Shown here: positions 23,606-34,823 of the stretch, one piece after another
Numbering within the stretch: the first letter of the stretch is position 1
How the letters are laid out: each line of letters opens with the position of its first letter
Assembly (NCBI GenBank): GCA_037349315.1
Contig: JBAIAC010000007.1
Coordinates: 2,728,001 to 2,792,000 of the forward strand
Source of the DNA: Chelydra serpentina
Lineage: Eukaryota > Chordata > Testudines > Chelydridae
Direction: 5' to 3'
DNA: 64,000 bases
The notes under the pieces: model-generated
What the model saw: the letters and a program-made list of their open reading frames with translations, nothing else
Databases searched by the model: none
What the model was told of the DNA's origin: nothing
Made by a program: the position numbers and the translations under genes

Positions 23606-23643
23606 CCGACGAAGTGGGTATTCACCCATGAAAGCTTATGCTC
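23606..23643 (+). ncRNA. Hammerhead-ribozyme-like core in PLE tail
   Basis: In order: CCGACGA (23606-23612), one extra A, stem II GTGGGT-ATTC-ACCCAT (23614-23629, last pair a wobble), GAAA (23630-23633), short stem III GC-TTAT-GC, then T and C at 23642-23643 as the predicted cleavage site. Deviations from the classical core are C at position 4 and the extra A. Stem I pairing is not convincing. Hammerheads in PLEs are established knowledge; activity here is inference. Confidence 0.45.
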
Positions 23644-23657
23644 CAATACCTCTGTTA

Positions 23658-23938
23658 GCCCAGGGCTACACTAGGGAGGGGGGTCGATCTACGATACACA
23701 GCTTCAGCTACGTGAATAACGTAGCTGAAGTCGGCGTATCGTAATCAGCTTACCTGACCATGAGGACGGCGGCGAGTCGATCGCTGCAGCTCCCCCGTCG
23801 ACTCCGCTTGCGCTGCTCGATGACGTGGATTTCCGGAGCCGACGGGGAGCGCGATCGGGGATCGATTAAGACGCGAAAAATCGATCCCCGATAGATCGAT
23901 TGCTACCTGCCGATCCGGCGGGTAGTGAAGACAAGCCC
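23658..23938. mobile_element. TTA-flanked non-autonomous element inside PLE tail
   Basis: TTA lies at 23655-23657 and 23939-23941, which splits the PLE word CTGTTAGTCTATAAGG exactly. The ends GCCCAGGGCTACACTA and TAGTGAAGACAAGCCC are partly inverted (about 10 of 16). It contains a perfect 12-bp hairpin, CTTCAGCTACGT-GAATA-ACGTAGCTGAAG, at 23702-23730, shared with 57325-57545. CpG-rich ATCGAT/GATCG words suggest modest age. Confidence 0.75.
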
Positions 23939-24019
23939 TTAGTCTATAAGGTGCCACAGGACCCTTTGTCGCTTCTACAGATCCAGACTAACACGACTAC
24001 CCCTCTGATACAACAGCAC

Positions 24020-25426
24020 ACTTGACACCTGTGCTGATCTTTTGGGTCCATGCTACCGCTCTCCCTCCCCGGCCCCAAAGTTCAATGGTATATGAAAGAT
24101 CTGTGCTACTTTACATTCCACAAAAGCGATATCAAATAAGAATTACACATGAGTGTCCCAATCCAAAGCCTGTTGAAGTCAGTTGAAAGACTCCCATTGA
24201 CTTCAATGGCCTTTAGGTCTGGCCCTAAATGTGTCTCAAAGAATCCATGGTTTTGTATTTTCCAGTGGAACGAGTGAATCTTCATCAGCTCATTCTTTAG
24301 CTGACAACACAATGCCGGGGAACAGGTACATCTCACTCCTTTTTCTAAGCCTTTCCCGTGCTAGGACTTTCCCCCTCCCCCAGAATTTCCAACCATTGAC
24401 ACCACCAGCCCAGCTCCACTGAGGATAGCAGTAACAGGAGTGCTAGTGTAGAAAGGCAGCCCCTGACCCTGGAGGCGCTTTGCCTTCAACTCTCCTCAGA
24501 ACAATTCTAGGAGCAGGATTGGAAGGGCTAGATTATTACTGGTGAATGTCGGTAAACATCGATTTCACTGTACACTCAAACTGACAAAAATCCATTTCCA
24601 TCGCAAACAATTGAAATTTACACAGACAAAGTAAGAAAAAAATGCTGCTTGAGAGTCACAATCCAGTGATTTAGACGTTTGAATTATGCTTATTACAAAT
24701 GGACCAGGAAATGAATAGTGAAAACAGGTCTGATTTGTTGATTTAAGGATATTTACTTTGTATAGGTTGACATGCGCTGTCGACAATTTGTGGTCTAACC
24801 GTTGATAAAGCTTTAACTTTTTGAATCTCAGTGTCTACTGGCATTAAATCATTGTCGGTCCCCCCCATAATTTTTTGCAACTGTGAAAATGGATGTTGAT
24901 TAAAAAAAAATCTAAAAAATTGGTGAAAAATAAACATTATAAAACAACTATTCAATTGTGCCAAGATTATGGGGTGTGTGGTCTACACAAGTGCTCCCAG
25001 CAGTTCAGGTAACAATGGTAGAAAATACATCCTACTGTAGCCCTAGCATCAGAATGATATAAAGAGATAACGCCCCCTCTGAATGTCTTACTACGGGCCT
25101 TCTCACAGTTCTTATAAAATCAGACCATTCCAATATTTAATTTTGTCTGTTTAATGCATTGTGTTGGTCTCCCTGTGCTGTATAATGGTCAGTCTAGTTA
25201 GAGGCAAATATACTTTCTAGTTTCCTCCCAGATAGGCAGACATTTCTAAGGAGATTCTTCAGAATGCAATACACTGAAGTGCAACGGGCTTGTCTGGAAG
25301 GGCTTCTCTTCAGGACGACAACAAAAAGCCAAATTTTAAACCAAAGCTGGTTATGGAATAGTCAGAGCAGCAAATTACTATTGTGGTAGTCCCTAGAAGT
25401 CCCAGACAATATCGGGGTTCCTTTTT
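24020..25426. other. Mostly unassigned
   Basis: A TGAAGTCAGTTGAAAGACTC / CCCATTGACTTCAATGGCC dispersed motif lies at about 24173-24211. No other feature is seen. Confidence 0.35.
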
Positions 25427-25650
25427 GCCACTCACTTGACACACACAGAATAAAAGATAGTCCCTGCCCCAGAGAGTTTACAATCTAAATAGACAACACA
25501 GAGGAAGGATTATTATCCCCATTTTAGAGATACAGAAGTGAGGCTCAGAGAGACTTGCCTAAGGTCCCACCGGGAGTCGGTAGTAGAGCCAGGAATTGAA
25601 CCCAGTTCCCAGACCAAGCCCAGGCCCTAACCATAAGATCATGCTTTCCT
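25427..25650 (-). mobile_element. MIR-like CORE-SINE
   Basis: On the plus strand it shows TAGTCCCTGCCCCAGAGAG, TTATTATCCCCATTTTAGAG, AGACTTGCCTAAGGTCCCAC and AGCCAGGAATTGAACCCAG, which is the reverse complement of a CORE-SINE with tRNA-like head and L2-like tail. Confidence 0.7.
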
Positions 25651-25744
25651 CATGTGTTTATTAGTTCACATTTTCCATGAGAGGGCAAATGTTGGAGAAC
25701 GCCCAGTGAGTTTTTTAGGTGTACTTAATCCTGCCTCAGCCCAG

Positions 25745-25860
25745 GGAGATGGGCTAGCACCCGGATGCCCAAAGGCTCCTAACCTCCGAAATACCATTGT
25801 GGATCTAGGCCTAGATGACCACTTGAGGGCCCTTCTACCCCTACACTTCTGTGACGCCCT
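25745..25860 (+). mobile_element. CR1 3' tail fragment
   Basis: GGATCTAGGCCTAGATGACC and GGGCCCTTCTACCCCTACAC follow the CR1 terminal pattern (GGACTAGATGACCT..CCCTTCCAGCCCTAC) with many changes. Confidence 0.5.
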
Positions 25861-27183
25861 TGTCTCCAGGGATCTCTGCAGTATGAGGAGTCCCGCTCAG
25901 TGTCTTTAGACTGTGTGCAGAGGTACGGCGCATTTAACCAGGAAACTCAGCTCTGAAAGTCAGTGGCGCTATTAAAGTGACAAGCCCTTCCCCGGTTTCA
26001 TTAAGTGTCTAAATTGTTGACATTCCTGTCAAATGTTAAGTGGGGGCCTTTTAGAGAGTGGCAGCTGGGTCAGCTGGGGGCGCTTAATGAGTTAATACCA
26101 TTGGGTAGCGAGTAAGGAAATTACTTTTCAAGAGGGAGGCCTTCATCTTGAGGAATGTGTTTGGCTGTTTCTTCTGCTGCGGGAGGGGGGGAAACTGACC
26201 TGTGAGTGCAGAAGGAGTGCAGGAAGTGTGAGAGAGAGCTCCGAAAAACATCACCATAGTGTGATGAACGCTTCGCATTCGGCAGAGGAGAAGCTGATGT
26301 GAATTTTTTCCAGCAAAATACCTCTGAATTCCTTCAGCTGGACAACACAAGGATTTATCATGTCCTTGCACAGTGCACTGGGAAGTGTTGTTTAAAGGGG
26401 TAAGGATTAGAAACAGGGACTATTAAGCAAACTGTGCCCCAAGGAGAGTAAAACAATTCTCTTATTTTATAGTTCTCGGATAGTCTTTTGCATCTGCAGG
26501 TTTTGATCTCGTATGTTACTGTACGGAATACGGATATCCAGAATGATGCCGCGCAAACGAGTTTGTGACAATCCTACCCTTTTCTGTTTGGGTGGTGTGA
26601 ACATTTGCTTTCCTATTTCACAGTAAACTGATCCGATTTTAAAGAATAAATATCTCCTGTGGGTAAAACCTCCCCCTATACAGTAATAAATCCAGTCAAC
26701 AAAAGGGGGACGAGGGATAATAGCAGGATCAGCTTCCAGTTTAGTTTCACACAAACAAAAGGTTGAAAGTAGCCCAGGTGCTGATGGCAGAGAGCTGCTA
26801 AATTTAGCGCTGGGGCCGTGGGAGTGGAGGGGGGAAGGGAGCCTGAGGCAGGGAAGCTGAGAGAGAGGTATTCCACTATCACAAAAACTATTATACTGTA
26901 TATCAAGACAACCAAAGCATCAATAAAACGGAAGGAAAATCATAGTTAATACCGTTTTCATTATGTTCCTGTGGGAAGTGTTTTCCATTATGGGAGGATA
27001 GGTCAAATGTCTTAGAAGCCTGATCCAATGCCCCTGAAGGCTCCCATTGACTTTGGATCAAGCTCTAGCAGAAAAATCTTAACAGGATGGCTTGGAAAAA
27101 AATGAACTCTAAAAGGAAAAAGAGTTACACCGCAATAGCAATAAAACTTGCTGGGATAAGTGTTTCAGGGGCACTAAAGGTGA
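25861..27183. other. No recognised repeat
   Basis: About 1.3 kb without a known element. The patch 25970-26060 is repeat-free and could be a conserved non-coding element by inference. A CTCCCATTGACTTTGGATCA dispersed motif occurs near 27041. Confidence 0.3.
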
Positions 27184-27530
27184 AGGGGTGACTTGATCAC
27201 CATCTATAAGTATCTACCTGGGGAAAAAAGATGTAATAGATTCTCAGTCTAGCAGAGAAAGGCCTAACACAATCCAATGGCTGGAAGTCCAAGCTAGAAA
27301 AATTCAGACTGGAAATAAGACATACATTTTTAACTGTGAGCGTAATTAACCACTGGAACAATGGTGGTGGATTCTCCATCACTGACAATTTTAAAATCAA
27401 GGGTGGAAGTTTTTCTAAGAGCTCTGCTCTAGGGATTATTTGGGGAATGTTCCGTGGTCTGCACTATACAGGAGGTCAGATTAGATTATCACAACGGTCC
27501 CTTCTGGCCTTAGAATCTATGAATCTTTGT
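27184..27530 (+). mobile_element. CR1 LINE 3' end
   Basis: It contains AGTCCAAGCTAGAAAAATTC, AATAAGACATACATTTTTAA, TTAACCACTGGAACAATGG and the tail AGGAGGTCAGATTAGATTAT followed by GGTCCCTTCTGGCCTTAGA. Confidence 0.8.
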
Positions 27531-28171
27531 CTCTATTCACCCTCGGTTTGTTCAATGCATTAAGGCCATTGATGTGAGAATTAATGTGCTCATAAAACAC
27601 ATGATATGCGGCATTTCTGCACATAGAATTAAGCAATAACTTTAAGTAATACCTGCCGGTCCTGGTTCTGAGCTCACATAAGAAAGCAACAGCCCTGCAC
27701 TCCAGGATTTTGAGGAAAATATAAAGCATTTGTTATAAAACTGCATCTTGTCTTCAGAGCTACCAACATCCGTCAAGCTAAAAGGCGCAAAACCAAATAC
27801 CTTTCCTCTCCTGTTCAGCTGTATTTTTAACTCCTTTCATGTCTGCAGCACCAAGAATGTCCCCAATGCCCTTAATTTATTTACTCTCTCGTCTGCCCTG
27901 CCAGAAGACTTTGTACCTGTCAGTTACGGTGGGAGAGGAACTCGGAGCCTTCTGCAGTATCAGGGCCACTGCAGGCAGCCTGAGAAAATTACAGGGTTGG
28001 CAGCTGCTTATTCCACTTCAAATATGGTGCCACTCTGGCACTTTCCATTGGATAGACCTTCAGAGCTCATCTCAGTGGAGCAGCTCCAGAACATGAGAGA
28101 CTTGTTGAGAAACCGATGGCTCTTGTGGCAAGAGAGGCATTTCAAGACCACTGGTACTAATGCTTCTGGCT
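27531..28171. other. No recognised feature
   Basis: A 142-codon plus frame at 27748-28176 overlaps this stretch but has no recognisable domain or clear splice signals. I do not annotate it. Confidence 0.35.
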
Positions 28172-28528
28172 TCTGAAGGAAGTATTTCTTCACACAACGC
28201 AGTCAACCTGTGGAACTCCTTGCCAGAGGATGTAGTGAAGGCCAAGACCATAACAGGGTTCAAAAAAGAACTAGATAAATTCATGGAGGATAGGTCCATC
28301 AATGGCTATTAGCCAGGATGGGCAGGCAGGATGGGCAGGAATGGTGTCCCCAGCCTCTGTTTGCCAGAAGCTGGGAATGAGTGACAGGGGATGGATCACT
28401 TGGTGATTACCTGTTCTGTTCATTCCCTTTGGGGCACCTGGCACTGGCCACTGTTGGAAGACAGGTATTGGGCTAGATGGACCTTTGGTCTGACCCAGTA
28501 GGGCCATTCTTATGTTATGTTCTTATGG
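28172..28528 (+). mobile_element. CR1 LINE 3' end (GACCCAGTA..TTCTTATG subfamily)
   Basis: TATTTCTTCACACAACGCAG, TGGAACTCCTTGCCAGAGG, GGTTCAAAAAAGAACTAGAT and the tail TGGTCTGACCCAGTAGGGCC with TTCTTATG octamers are all present. It is the same subfamily as 32872-33186 and 19060-19236. A small duplication GGATGGGCAGGCAGGATGGG lies near 28316. Confidence 0.85.
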
Positions 28529-28869
28529 CTGTCTTACACTCCACAGCCAACGCAGGTATCTTCCCCGTTGACATTACTCATGCTAAGGTGCCGTCGTGTG
28601 CCCCTCTGATAGATGCTGGAAGTCAACCATTGGAAGTTGGATCAGGGGCTGCACTGCTAAGCAGCTGAGGACATTTTCCAATCATAGAAAGAAGACATGT
28701 GCCAAGTCTTTGGGGTAGGATCCTCAATTTGTGGTAGCATCAAGACACTGCTGTTCCCTGCTCTAACAAAGAGAGATGTCTTGGTGTCTGTATCCATACA
28801 GGACAGGCCCTTCAGAGCACTGCAAGGGCCCAGGGTATGCATTTGAGAGTTGTCATTATAACCAATAAA
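28529..28869. other. No recognised feature
   Basis: About 340 bp with nothing identifiable. Confidence 0.35.
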
Positions 28870-29508
28870 TACATTCAGAAGCTAAGCAAGTGGACAAGAA
28901 CAAATGGATATAAACTGATCATCAGGAAGTTTAGACTTGAAATTAGACGAAGGTTTCTAACCATCAGAGGAGTGAAGTTCTGGAACAGCCTTCCAAGGGG
29001 AGCAGTGGGGGCAAAAGACCTATCTGGCTTCAAGATTAAACTAGATAAGTTTATGGAGGGGATGGTTTGATGGGATAACATGATCTTAGTCAAAGGTCAA
29101 TTAATTGCCATCAGTGGTAAATAGGACCAATGGTCAATGATGGGATGTTAGAAGTTACTACAGATAACTTTTTCCTGGGTGTCTGGCTGGTGAGTCTTGC
29201 CCACATGCTCAGGGTTCAGCTGATCACCATATTTGGGGTTGGGAAGGAATTTTCCTCCAGGGTAGATCGGCAGAGGCCCTGGAGGTTTTTCGCCTTCCTC
29301 TGCAGCATGGGGCACGGGTCATTTGCTGGAGGATTCTCTGCATCTTGAAGTCTTTAAACCATGATTTGAGGACTTCAATAGCTGAGACATAGGTGAGAGG
29401 ATTATTCCAGGAGTGGATGGGTGAGATTTTGTGGCCTGCATTGTGCAGGAGGTCAGACTAGATGATCATAATGGTCCCTTCTGACCTTAAAGTCTGTGAG
29501 TCTATAAG
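28870..29508 (+). mobile_element. CR1 LINE 3' region
   Basis: GGATATAAACTGATCATCAG, TTCTGGAACAGCCTTCCAAG, TTGGGGTTGGGAAGGAATTT, TGCAGCATGGGGCACGGGTC and the tail CAGACTAGATGATCATAATG follow the CR1 order. At about 640 bp it is the longest CR1 copy here. The 77-codon frame at 28837-29070 is CR1-derived. Confidence 0.8.
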
Positions 29509-30042
29509 TATCAGTACCAATGTGTATTCCATAAACCACTGAAGTTCAGATAATTAACAGGCCCAGTGGCTATTCAGTGCCCCCCATTACATCACCTCAT
29601 ACCCATGTCAGCTAAATATATTTTGGGAGGAAAAGGTAGATTCAGTAGCCTGTTTTCAGAACATAAAGACATGGCGGATGAAACGGGCGAATAGAAGACA
29701 GCCACAGCACTCTTCCATTTAAAACTTCATGCCTTACTGGTAGTAAATAAAAAATATTTTTATCTCAATGACTCACAGGGCACACGTAGCATGGAAAGGG
29801 GGCGGAATATAGTCAGAGATGGAAAAATGATCATCATCATACATTTTTTCCATTCCCCTTTCATCTCGTACACCTGTGTTTGAATTGAGCCAAGCTTACA
29901 GAATCCTTTCAACAGCTGTCCAAGTCACATATGAAATAAGCTGAAGTGGTCTCAGCCAGGCTAACGTCTCTTTACTCTGGATAGTTAAACCCAAACTTGC
30001 TCTTCTAAAATCAAAAGTTATTGGAAATGCTACTTAAAAATC
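29509..30042. other. No recognised feature
   Basis: About 530 bp of ordinary sequence. Confidence 0.35.
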
Positions 30043-30054
30043 TGACCATACATT

Positions 30055-30249
30055 CGACAAAGAGTCCTGTGGCACCTTATAGACTAACAGACGTATTGGA
30101 GCATAAGCTTTTGTGGGTGAATACCCACTTCTTCAGATGAATGCCTCAGATGCAAGGATGCTTATCCAATACGTCTGTTAGTCTATAAGGTGCCACAGGA
30201 CTCTTTGTCGCTTCTACAGATCCAGACTAACACGGCTCCCTCTGATACT
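30055..30249. mobile_element. Inverted-dimer PLE tail with 12-bp TSD
   Basis: TGACCATACATT lies at 30043-30054 and 30250-30261, a perfect 12-bp duplication around one insertion. Inside, 30055-30100 and 30166-30211 are perfect 46-bp inverted repeats. The left arm (minus) continues into the hammerhead-like core; the right arm (plus) continues to CCAGACTAACACGG and CCTCTGATAC, the normal 3' end. One event with an inverted 5' part explains it. Confidence 0.85.
30099..30136 (-). ncRNA. Hammerhead-ribozyme-like core in PLE tail
   Basis: On the minus strand: CTGAAGA (plus 30130-30136), an extra A, perfect 6-bp stem II GTGGGT-ATTC-ACCCAC (30113-30128), then AAAA where GAAA is expected, GC-TTAT-GC and TC. 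The CNGANGA box is canonical but the G12 equivalent is mutated, so catalysis is unlikely. Confidence 0.4.
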
Positions 30250-30261
30250 TGACCATACATT

Positions 30262-31616
30262 GTGACTTCCGGAAGATTAATATCATTCCAGGTGTGTAGC
30301 GAGGGGGCGTGGCCTCCCTCTTCGACGGACGGGGAGGGAGCTGTGACTGCCTTACGAGGTGTAATGTGTGTGGTGTCTGCAGAGGGCAGGCTGTGTGCAG
30401 AGCCAGGCCATATGGGACAGGGATTGTTACAGGGAGGTGCCTCGTGTGAAAGGCACAATACTGTCCAAGTGCAAAGCATAGGTGTTAGTGTTATATGATA
30501 GCTAGCTCTCTGTAGTCAGTCATTTCAGAGCTGGGGTCCCCCAAAGCTCCTTTTCAAGACAGTGCAAAGGGAGTGGAGACTGATCACGGACCACTCGAGG
30601 CGGGGGGGGGGGGGGGGGTGAGGAGTTGTAGCCAGGCATGGGGGACTCTTCAGTGGGCAGAAAGCCAGCTCCTATACCATGCACCTCACAACCCCATCAC
30701 AAGGGGGCGTTTCGGAGGCAGAAGGGCAAAGAATCAGGGAGTTGAGGCTGCCTGCCCCTCCTCCCAGCCTGAAATCCTTCGTTCGTTTTAGAATGAGGAC
30801 GCAATTTTGCAAAGTCCGGGAGGTGTCGTCCCTCAGCTGTTCAGTACCTTGCAGGCCTGGGCCTCTAGCTCCCCTCTCAGGGACGCCAAGACCCTTCATG
30901 TGAATAGATCGGAACTAGCTCTGAGGACTGACACCGGAAATGCTTGTACATGGCACTACCTGGAACGTGCAAGGAGTTCCACGAGCCGCGTTCTGGCAGG
31001 ATCGGGGCCAGGGTGCATCCTTCCCCTGAACGCTCTTTTAAACGCACGTCTGGGTGTGCGATCCAGAGGCCGAGACTTCAAATGCCAAAAGTTCAGGGAA
31101 GGCACCAGATTCCCAGAGCCATAGTACACATTGAAACTGAGCTAGCAATTAAAAATACCCGTCCTTGGAGTGTTACTCCAGTTTTACACCATCGATGCCA
31201 CACTGAAGCCGTGCAGTGGCAATCAGCCTGTCTCTCCCCATAGCCCCTTTCCTTGCTCTTCTTTCCTTTGTTAGCTCTCCTCTTCCCTGTTGGGTACCCT
31301 TCCCTTCTTTAGGGCTGGAAGCAGCATAACGAAAGACTTCACTTGGCCCTGTCTCTGCGGCTAGGGCCACAAGGAGTCCATGTGAGCCTTGCATCCTGGA
31401 TGCACCTCTTAGGAGCTTTCTGGCTGCAATGGTGACTTCCTCATGCCCCATCTTCTAACAGACGTGCTCTATTCCATTGCCCAGCTGATAGTCAGTGGGG
31501 ACTGGGGGAAGGAACCATGTGCTAAATGGCTGACCAAGATAGTTCAGGATTGAGGGGGAAAGGATCATCCCTTTGCCCTATTCAGGTCGGGTGCTGCAAG
31601 GAAGCTGTCATGACGG
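30262..31616. other. Mostly unassigned; G run
   Basis: A run of about 17 G lies at 30602-30618. No known repeat or exon is identified in the rest. Confidence 0.35.
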
Positions 31617-31790
31617 TTTTAGTCCCAGCTCTACCACTGATTTGCTGAGGTAGCTGGGACAAGTCTATGTTCTCTGTGCCTCAGTTTCCCCATCTATAAA
31701 ATGAGAATAATATTGTCCTCCTTGGCTAAATGCTTTGAGATCTGTGGATGAAGAGTGCTAAGTATGACTGCTATTGGTGTACAGTGGGTA
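31617..31790 (+). mobile_element. MIR-like CORE-SINE
   Basis: TTAGTCCCAGCTCTACCACT, TGTGCCTCAGTTTCCCCATC, TATAAAATGAGAATAATATT and GCTTTGAGATCTGTGGATGA are the CORE-SINE body and 3' parts in order. Confidence 0.8.
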
Positions 31791-32384
31791 GGAATTTCTT
31801 AGGCTCTGAAAAAATGTTTAAACATTTACCGCTGAGGTGGGCCAAATTCTCAGTACTGCTTTGCTGAAGTCAATGAAGTTATACCAGTTTATACCAGCAA
31901 AAATTTAGCCCTAAAACTCTGATTTCTTTTCATCTTAGGCAAATGCTGCTGTCCTCCTTGAGAACTAGCCCGAGCCAAGTTTGAGATCTGTGGAGATTTG
32001 ATTTATTGGCAAGCAAAGAAGAAATAAAGAAACAAGCCTTAATATTTTTTTTTTCTCTGACCAAGAACTCGGAAAGAGCCAAAGGGATTTTCCTCAACTT
32101 CAACAAAACTCCTCTGGGTTGTGATCACAGCGAGTCAAGTAGGGCTACCTCATCCGACGAATTCAGCCCATCCATCTGTTTATGGATCAATTTTGATTTC
32201 TGCAAAAGTATTTCATGCTCCCAAGCATTTCCTGGACAGTCACTGCAAACAAATTGCAGTCTCTGGGGTGTTGGTGAACTTTTCACTTTATTATTATTAT
32301 TTCTGGTGTGCGATTGTTCTAAGGTATGGGATATTATCTCTACTCCCTTATTCTACTTAGGTGCTTATATGGCCCACACCACTG
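31791..32384. other. Mostly unassigned
   Basis: Near 31864-31905 is TGAAGTCAATGAAGTTATACC, a dispersed motif (see findings). A 138-codon plus frame at 32006-32422 has no recognised domain. Confidence 0.35.
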
Positions 32385-32535
32385 TGATATCCGAGTACCT
32401 ATTTATTAATTCATCCTCATAACAGCTCCATGAAATAAAGTAGTAGAATTATCTCTAGTCTACAGATTGGGAACTGGGGAAGAGAGAGGTGACTTGCCCA
32501 CAGTCACAGAGAAGAAGTTGAGATACAAGCCATTT
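32385..32535 (-). mobile_element. MIR-like CORE-SINE fragment
   Basis: On the plus strand it shows TACAGATTGGGAACTGGGGA, AGAGGTGACTTGCCCACAG and CACAGAGAAGAAGTTGAGA, the reversed CORE-SINE pattern. Confidence 0.55.
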
Positions 32536-32871
32536 AGGGCCAGATTCTGTTACCCTTACTAAATACCACTTTCCTCCATGAATAAGGAGAACTGAAGTTG
32601 ACAGATGGGGCAGCTGATGTAGCAAGGTGCTACTCAGCATGTGAAAGGGCGGCAGGACCTGGCTGTTAGCCTGTGAGATATCATAACGTACTTTCAGTCA
32701 GCCTTTCCTTCTAGATATTTGCCGCATGAGCTTGCACATCTGCACAACAGAAACATACACTGAATTGTCACATGCATATGTGCAATATTCTAAGATAACG
32801 TAGCCGGACTCCTGTCTACTTGACATTTTCATGTAACTCAAACAATGATGATATTGTCTCCTGAAATATTA
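32536..32871. other. No recognised feature
   Basis: About 340 bp with nothing identifiable. Confidence 0.35.
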
Positions 32872-33186
32872 TGCACTTTTCAGTCAATCTTTGGAACCCT
32901 TTGCCAGAGGATGTTGTGAAGGCCAAGACTATAACAGGGTTCAAAAAAGAACTAAATAAGTTCATGGAGGATAGGTCTATCAATGGCTATTAACCAGGAT
33001 GCAAAACCATGCTCTGAAGTGTCCCTAGCCTCTGTTTGCCAGAAGCTGGGAATGGGTAACAGGGGATGGATCACTTGATGATTGCCTGTTCTGTTCATTC
33101 TCTCTGGGGCACCTGGCATTGGCCACTGTCAGAAGACAGAATACTGGGCTAGATGGACCATTGATCTGACCCAGTATGGCTGTTAT
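32872..33186 (+). mobile_element. CR1 LINE 3' end (same subfamily as 28172)
   Basis: TTTGCCAGAGGATGTTGTGA, ATAACAGGGTTCAAAAAAGA, GTTTGCCAGAAGCTGGGAAT and GATCTGACCCAGTATGGCTG are present. Confidence 0.85.
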
Positions 33187-33486
33187 GTAGGAAAGCTAAA
33201 GGGATGAATGAGGCACTTGGAGTATGCACATTTAAAAGACCAGAGAGAATGGAGCCCAAGGAATTGGCTCAAATGAATTCACATAGTCACTGCTCCCAGA
33301 TTATTCAGCAATTGTAGAGAAATTGGAAACATGCCATAAGTTGAAGCAGTTTTATCGGAGGGAGTTTTATCTCATTTCTGTCCCTCTTACCCTAGATCTC
33401 ACTGGCCTTGTCACTATCATGTAGATCACAGATTCACAATGATGAACTTTATTATTATCTCTATTCGCCATGTTGCAGGAGCCACC
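33187..33486. other. No recognised feature
   Basis: About 300 bp with nothing identifiable. Confidence 0.35.
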
Positions 33487-33775
33487 AGGGTTATGTCTAC
33501 ACAGCAGCAGGGAAACGTTCCGAGCCTGGGTGAACAGACTCATTAGCTCAGCTCCAGCAAGGGTGCTAAAAATAGCCGCGTGGCTACTGCAGCGCTGGCC
33601 GTGACTGAAGCTAGTCTTGCAAGGTTGCATTCAAGGCTTGGACTCAGGGGCTAGCCCAATCTGCCATCGGTGCTGCAATGTCCACGTTGCTGTTTAAGGG
33701 CATTAGCTAGAGCTAAGCTAGCACAAGTCTGTCTACCTGCGCTGGGAATCCGACCTACCGTCTGCACTGTGGCCA
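33487..33775. repeat. GTTATGTCTACAC-type non-autonomous element
   Basis: It opens GGTTATGTCTACACAGCAGC and closes near CGTCTGCACTGTGGCC, an approximate inverted pair. The interior contains TAGCTAGAGCTAAGCTAGC. I recognise it as a common sauropsid short DNA-transposon type. The ends are approximate. Confidence 0.45.
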
Positions 33776-33807
33776 AACCCCAGAAGTCTCCAGTCTGGAC
33801 CAGGGCC

Positions 33808-33926
33808 TAGGGTGACCAGAAAGCAAGTGTGAAAAATCGGGACAGGGGGTGGAGGGGTAATAGGAGCCTATATAAGAAAAAGACCCCAAAATCAGGACTG
33901 TAAAACCGGGACATCTGGTCACCCTA
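33808..33926 (-). mobile_element. 119-bp hAT-like MITE, perfect 8-bp TSD
   Basis: CCAGGGCC lies directly before 33808 and after 33926. The TIRs are TAGGGTGACCAGA and TCTGGTCACCCTA. It is the same family as 57821-57944 in the opposite orientation; both carry CCTATATAAGAAAAAGACCC on one strand. It sits inside a CORE-SINE/L2-like tail that resumes at GGGCCTCATTGTGTTAGGC. Confidence 0.85.
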
Positions 33927-34000
33927 CCAGGGCCTCATTGTGTTAGGCGCTGGGCAAACCCCAGGGAAGACAGTCCCTGCCCTAAAAGGTGTATGATTTA
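33927..34000 (-). mobile_element. CORE-SINE/L2-like 3' tail
   Basis: TTGTGTTAGGCGCTGGGCAA and AGACAGTCCCTGCCCTAAAA form the reversed tail seen in several CORE-SINE copies here. The 119-bp MITE lies at its edge. Confidence 0.6.
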
Positions 34001-34823
34001 TGACAATCTCTCCAATGACTAATCCATAAATGTGCTTTTTCTTTGACATCTCTTCTCCCCACCTGGTTTGAACGTGCATCACTACTGCGGCTAGTGGGAG
34101 GAAACGTACACTCTCCTTTCATGTTTGCCTTCCTCAGTGTCTTTCCTTTCATGTCCCAGGGCACTCATGTAGTACATGCTCTGGTTTCACGCCCCAGTCG
34201 TTTTTGGCACACTCCCCAAAGATGCAGCGTCCTGCCGCCTCTGCAGGTAGTCGTGTTTGTTTTTCTTCTTCAGTAGCAGCTTGTTTGGGTGGTGGTTGGG
34301 GGGGAACAGATTGATTTTCCTTGGCTTGGCATGTAGAACTCCAGAGCTGTCCTTGTTTTATCCCATGTAGAGTTCTGCATTTAAACGCTAAGCCACAGTA
34401 GAGGAAGTGGAGGTAGATATTTGGCAGGCACCGACTTGGCTTATCAACGTGACTAGACTGCTGAGGCAGTGCACGAATCCAAATACTGCCCACTTGCACG
34501 GGCTGCCTCCTAGCCTGAGCTCTTAAAATACGAAGTGGGTTAGCTTTGTATGGAAAGCTCATCTCAGACGTTCTGGTGCCCGCAGTCAAACTGGATGGTG
34601 GCTTTCATAGGTTGAGACGAGGAAGGAGTCATTAAAAAGGATATTCACTGCAAGCTTGGGCAATTCGCGTCTCAAAGCTCTGGCATTAGAAAGCACATCT
34701 GCTCCTTGGCAGCAGAGGCATTCTGAACGCCGCTAACATGAAAACATAGGAAGTCGGGGTTCTGAAGGTCTGTGTGAGGGGAAAAACGTATGGCTCTTCG
34801 TGTCAATGATCAGCAGCTGTATG
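34001..34823. other. No recognised feature
   Basis: A 146-codon minus frame at 34149-34589 has no recognisable domain. Nothing else is supported. Confidence 0.35.

Larger units (their letters stand above)
23600..24010 (+). mobile_element. 5'-truncated PLE tail, split by a TTA-flanked element
   Basis: Flanking repeats ACAACAGCAC (23590-23599 and 24010-24019) give a 9-10 bp target duplication. Without the nested element the insertion is about 127 bp. It contains a hammerhead-like core at 23606-23643, AGTCTATAAGGTGCCACAGG, and the terminal CAGACTAACACG / CCCCTCTGATA end. It is only the 3' end of a PLE. Confidence 0.85.

Noticed and set aside
27748..28176. 142-codon plus frame as a possible gene
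   Set aside because: No domain and it runs into the start of a CR1 copy.
33808..33926. Tc1/mariner MITE with TA duplication
   Set aside because: The TA is part of the TIR; flanking CCAGGGCC is a perfect 8-bp duplication, which fits hAT, and the second copy at 57821 agrees.
34149..34589. 146-codon minus frame
   Set aside because: No domain or homology recognised; likely chance.
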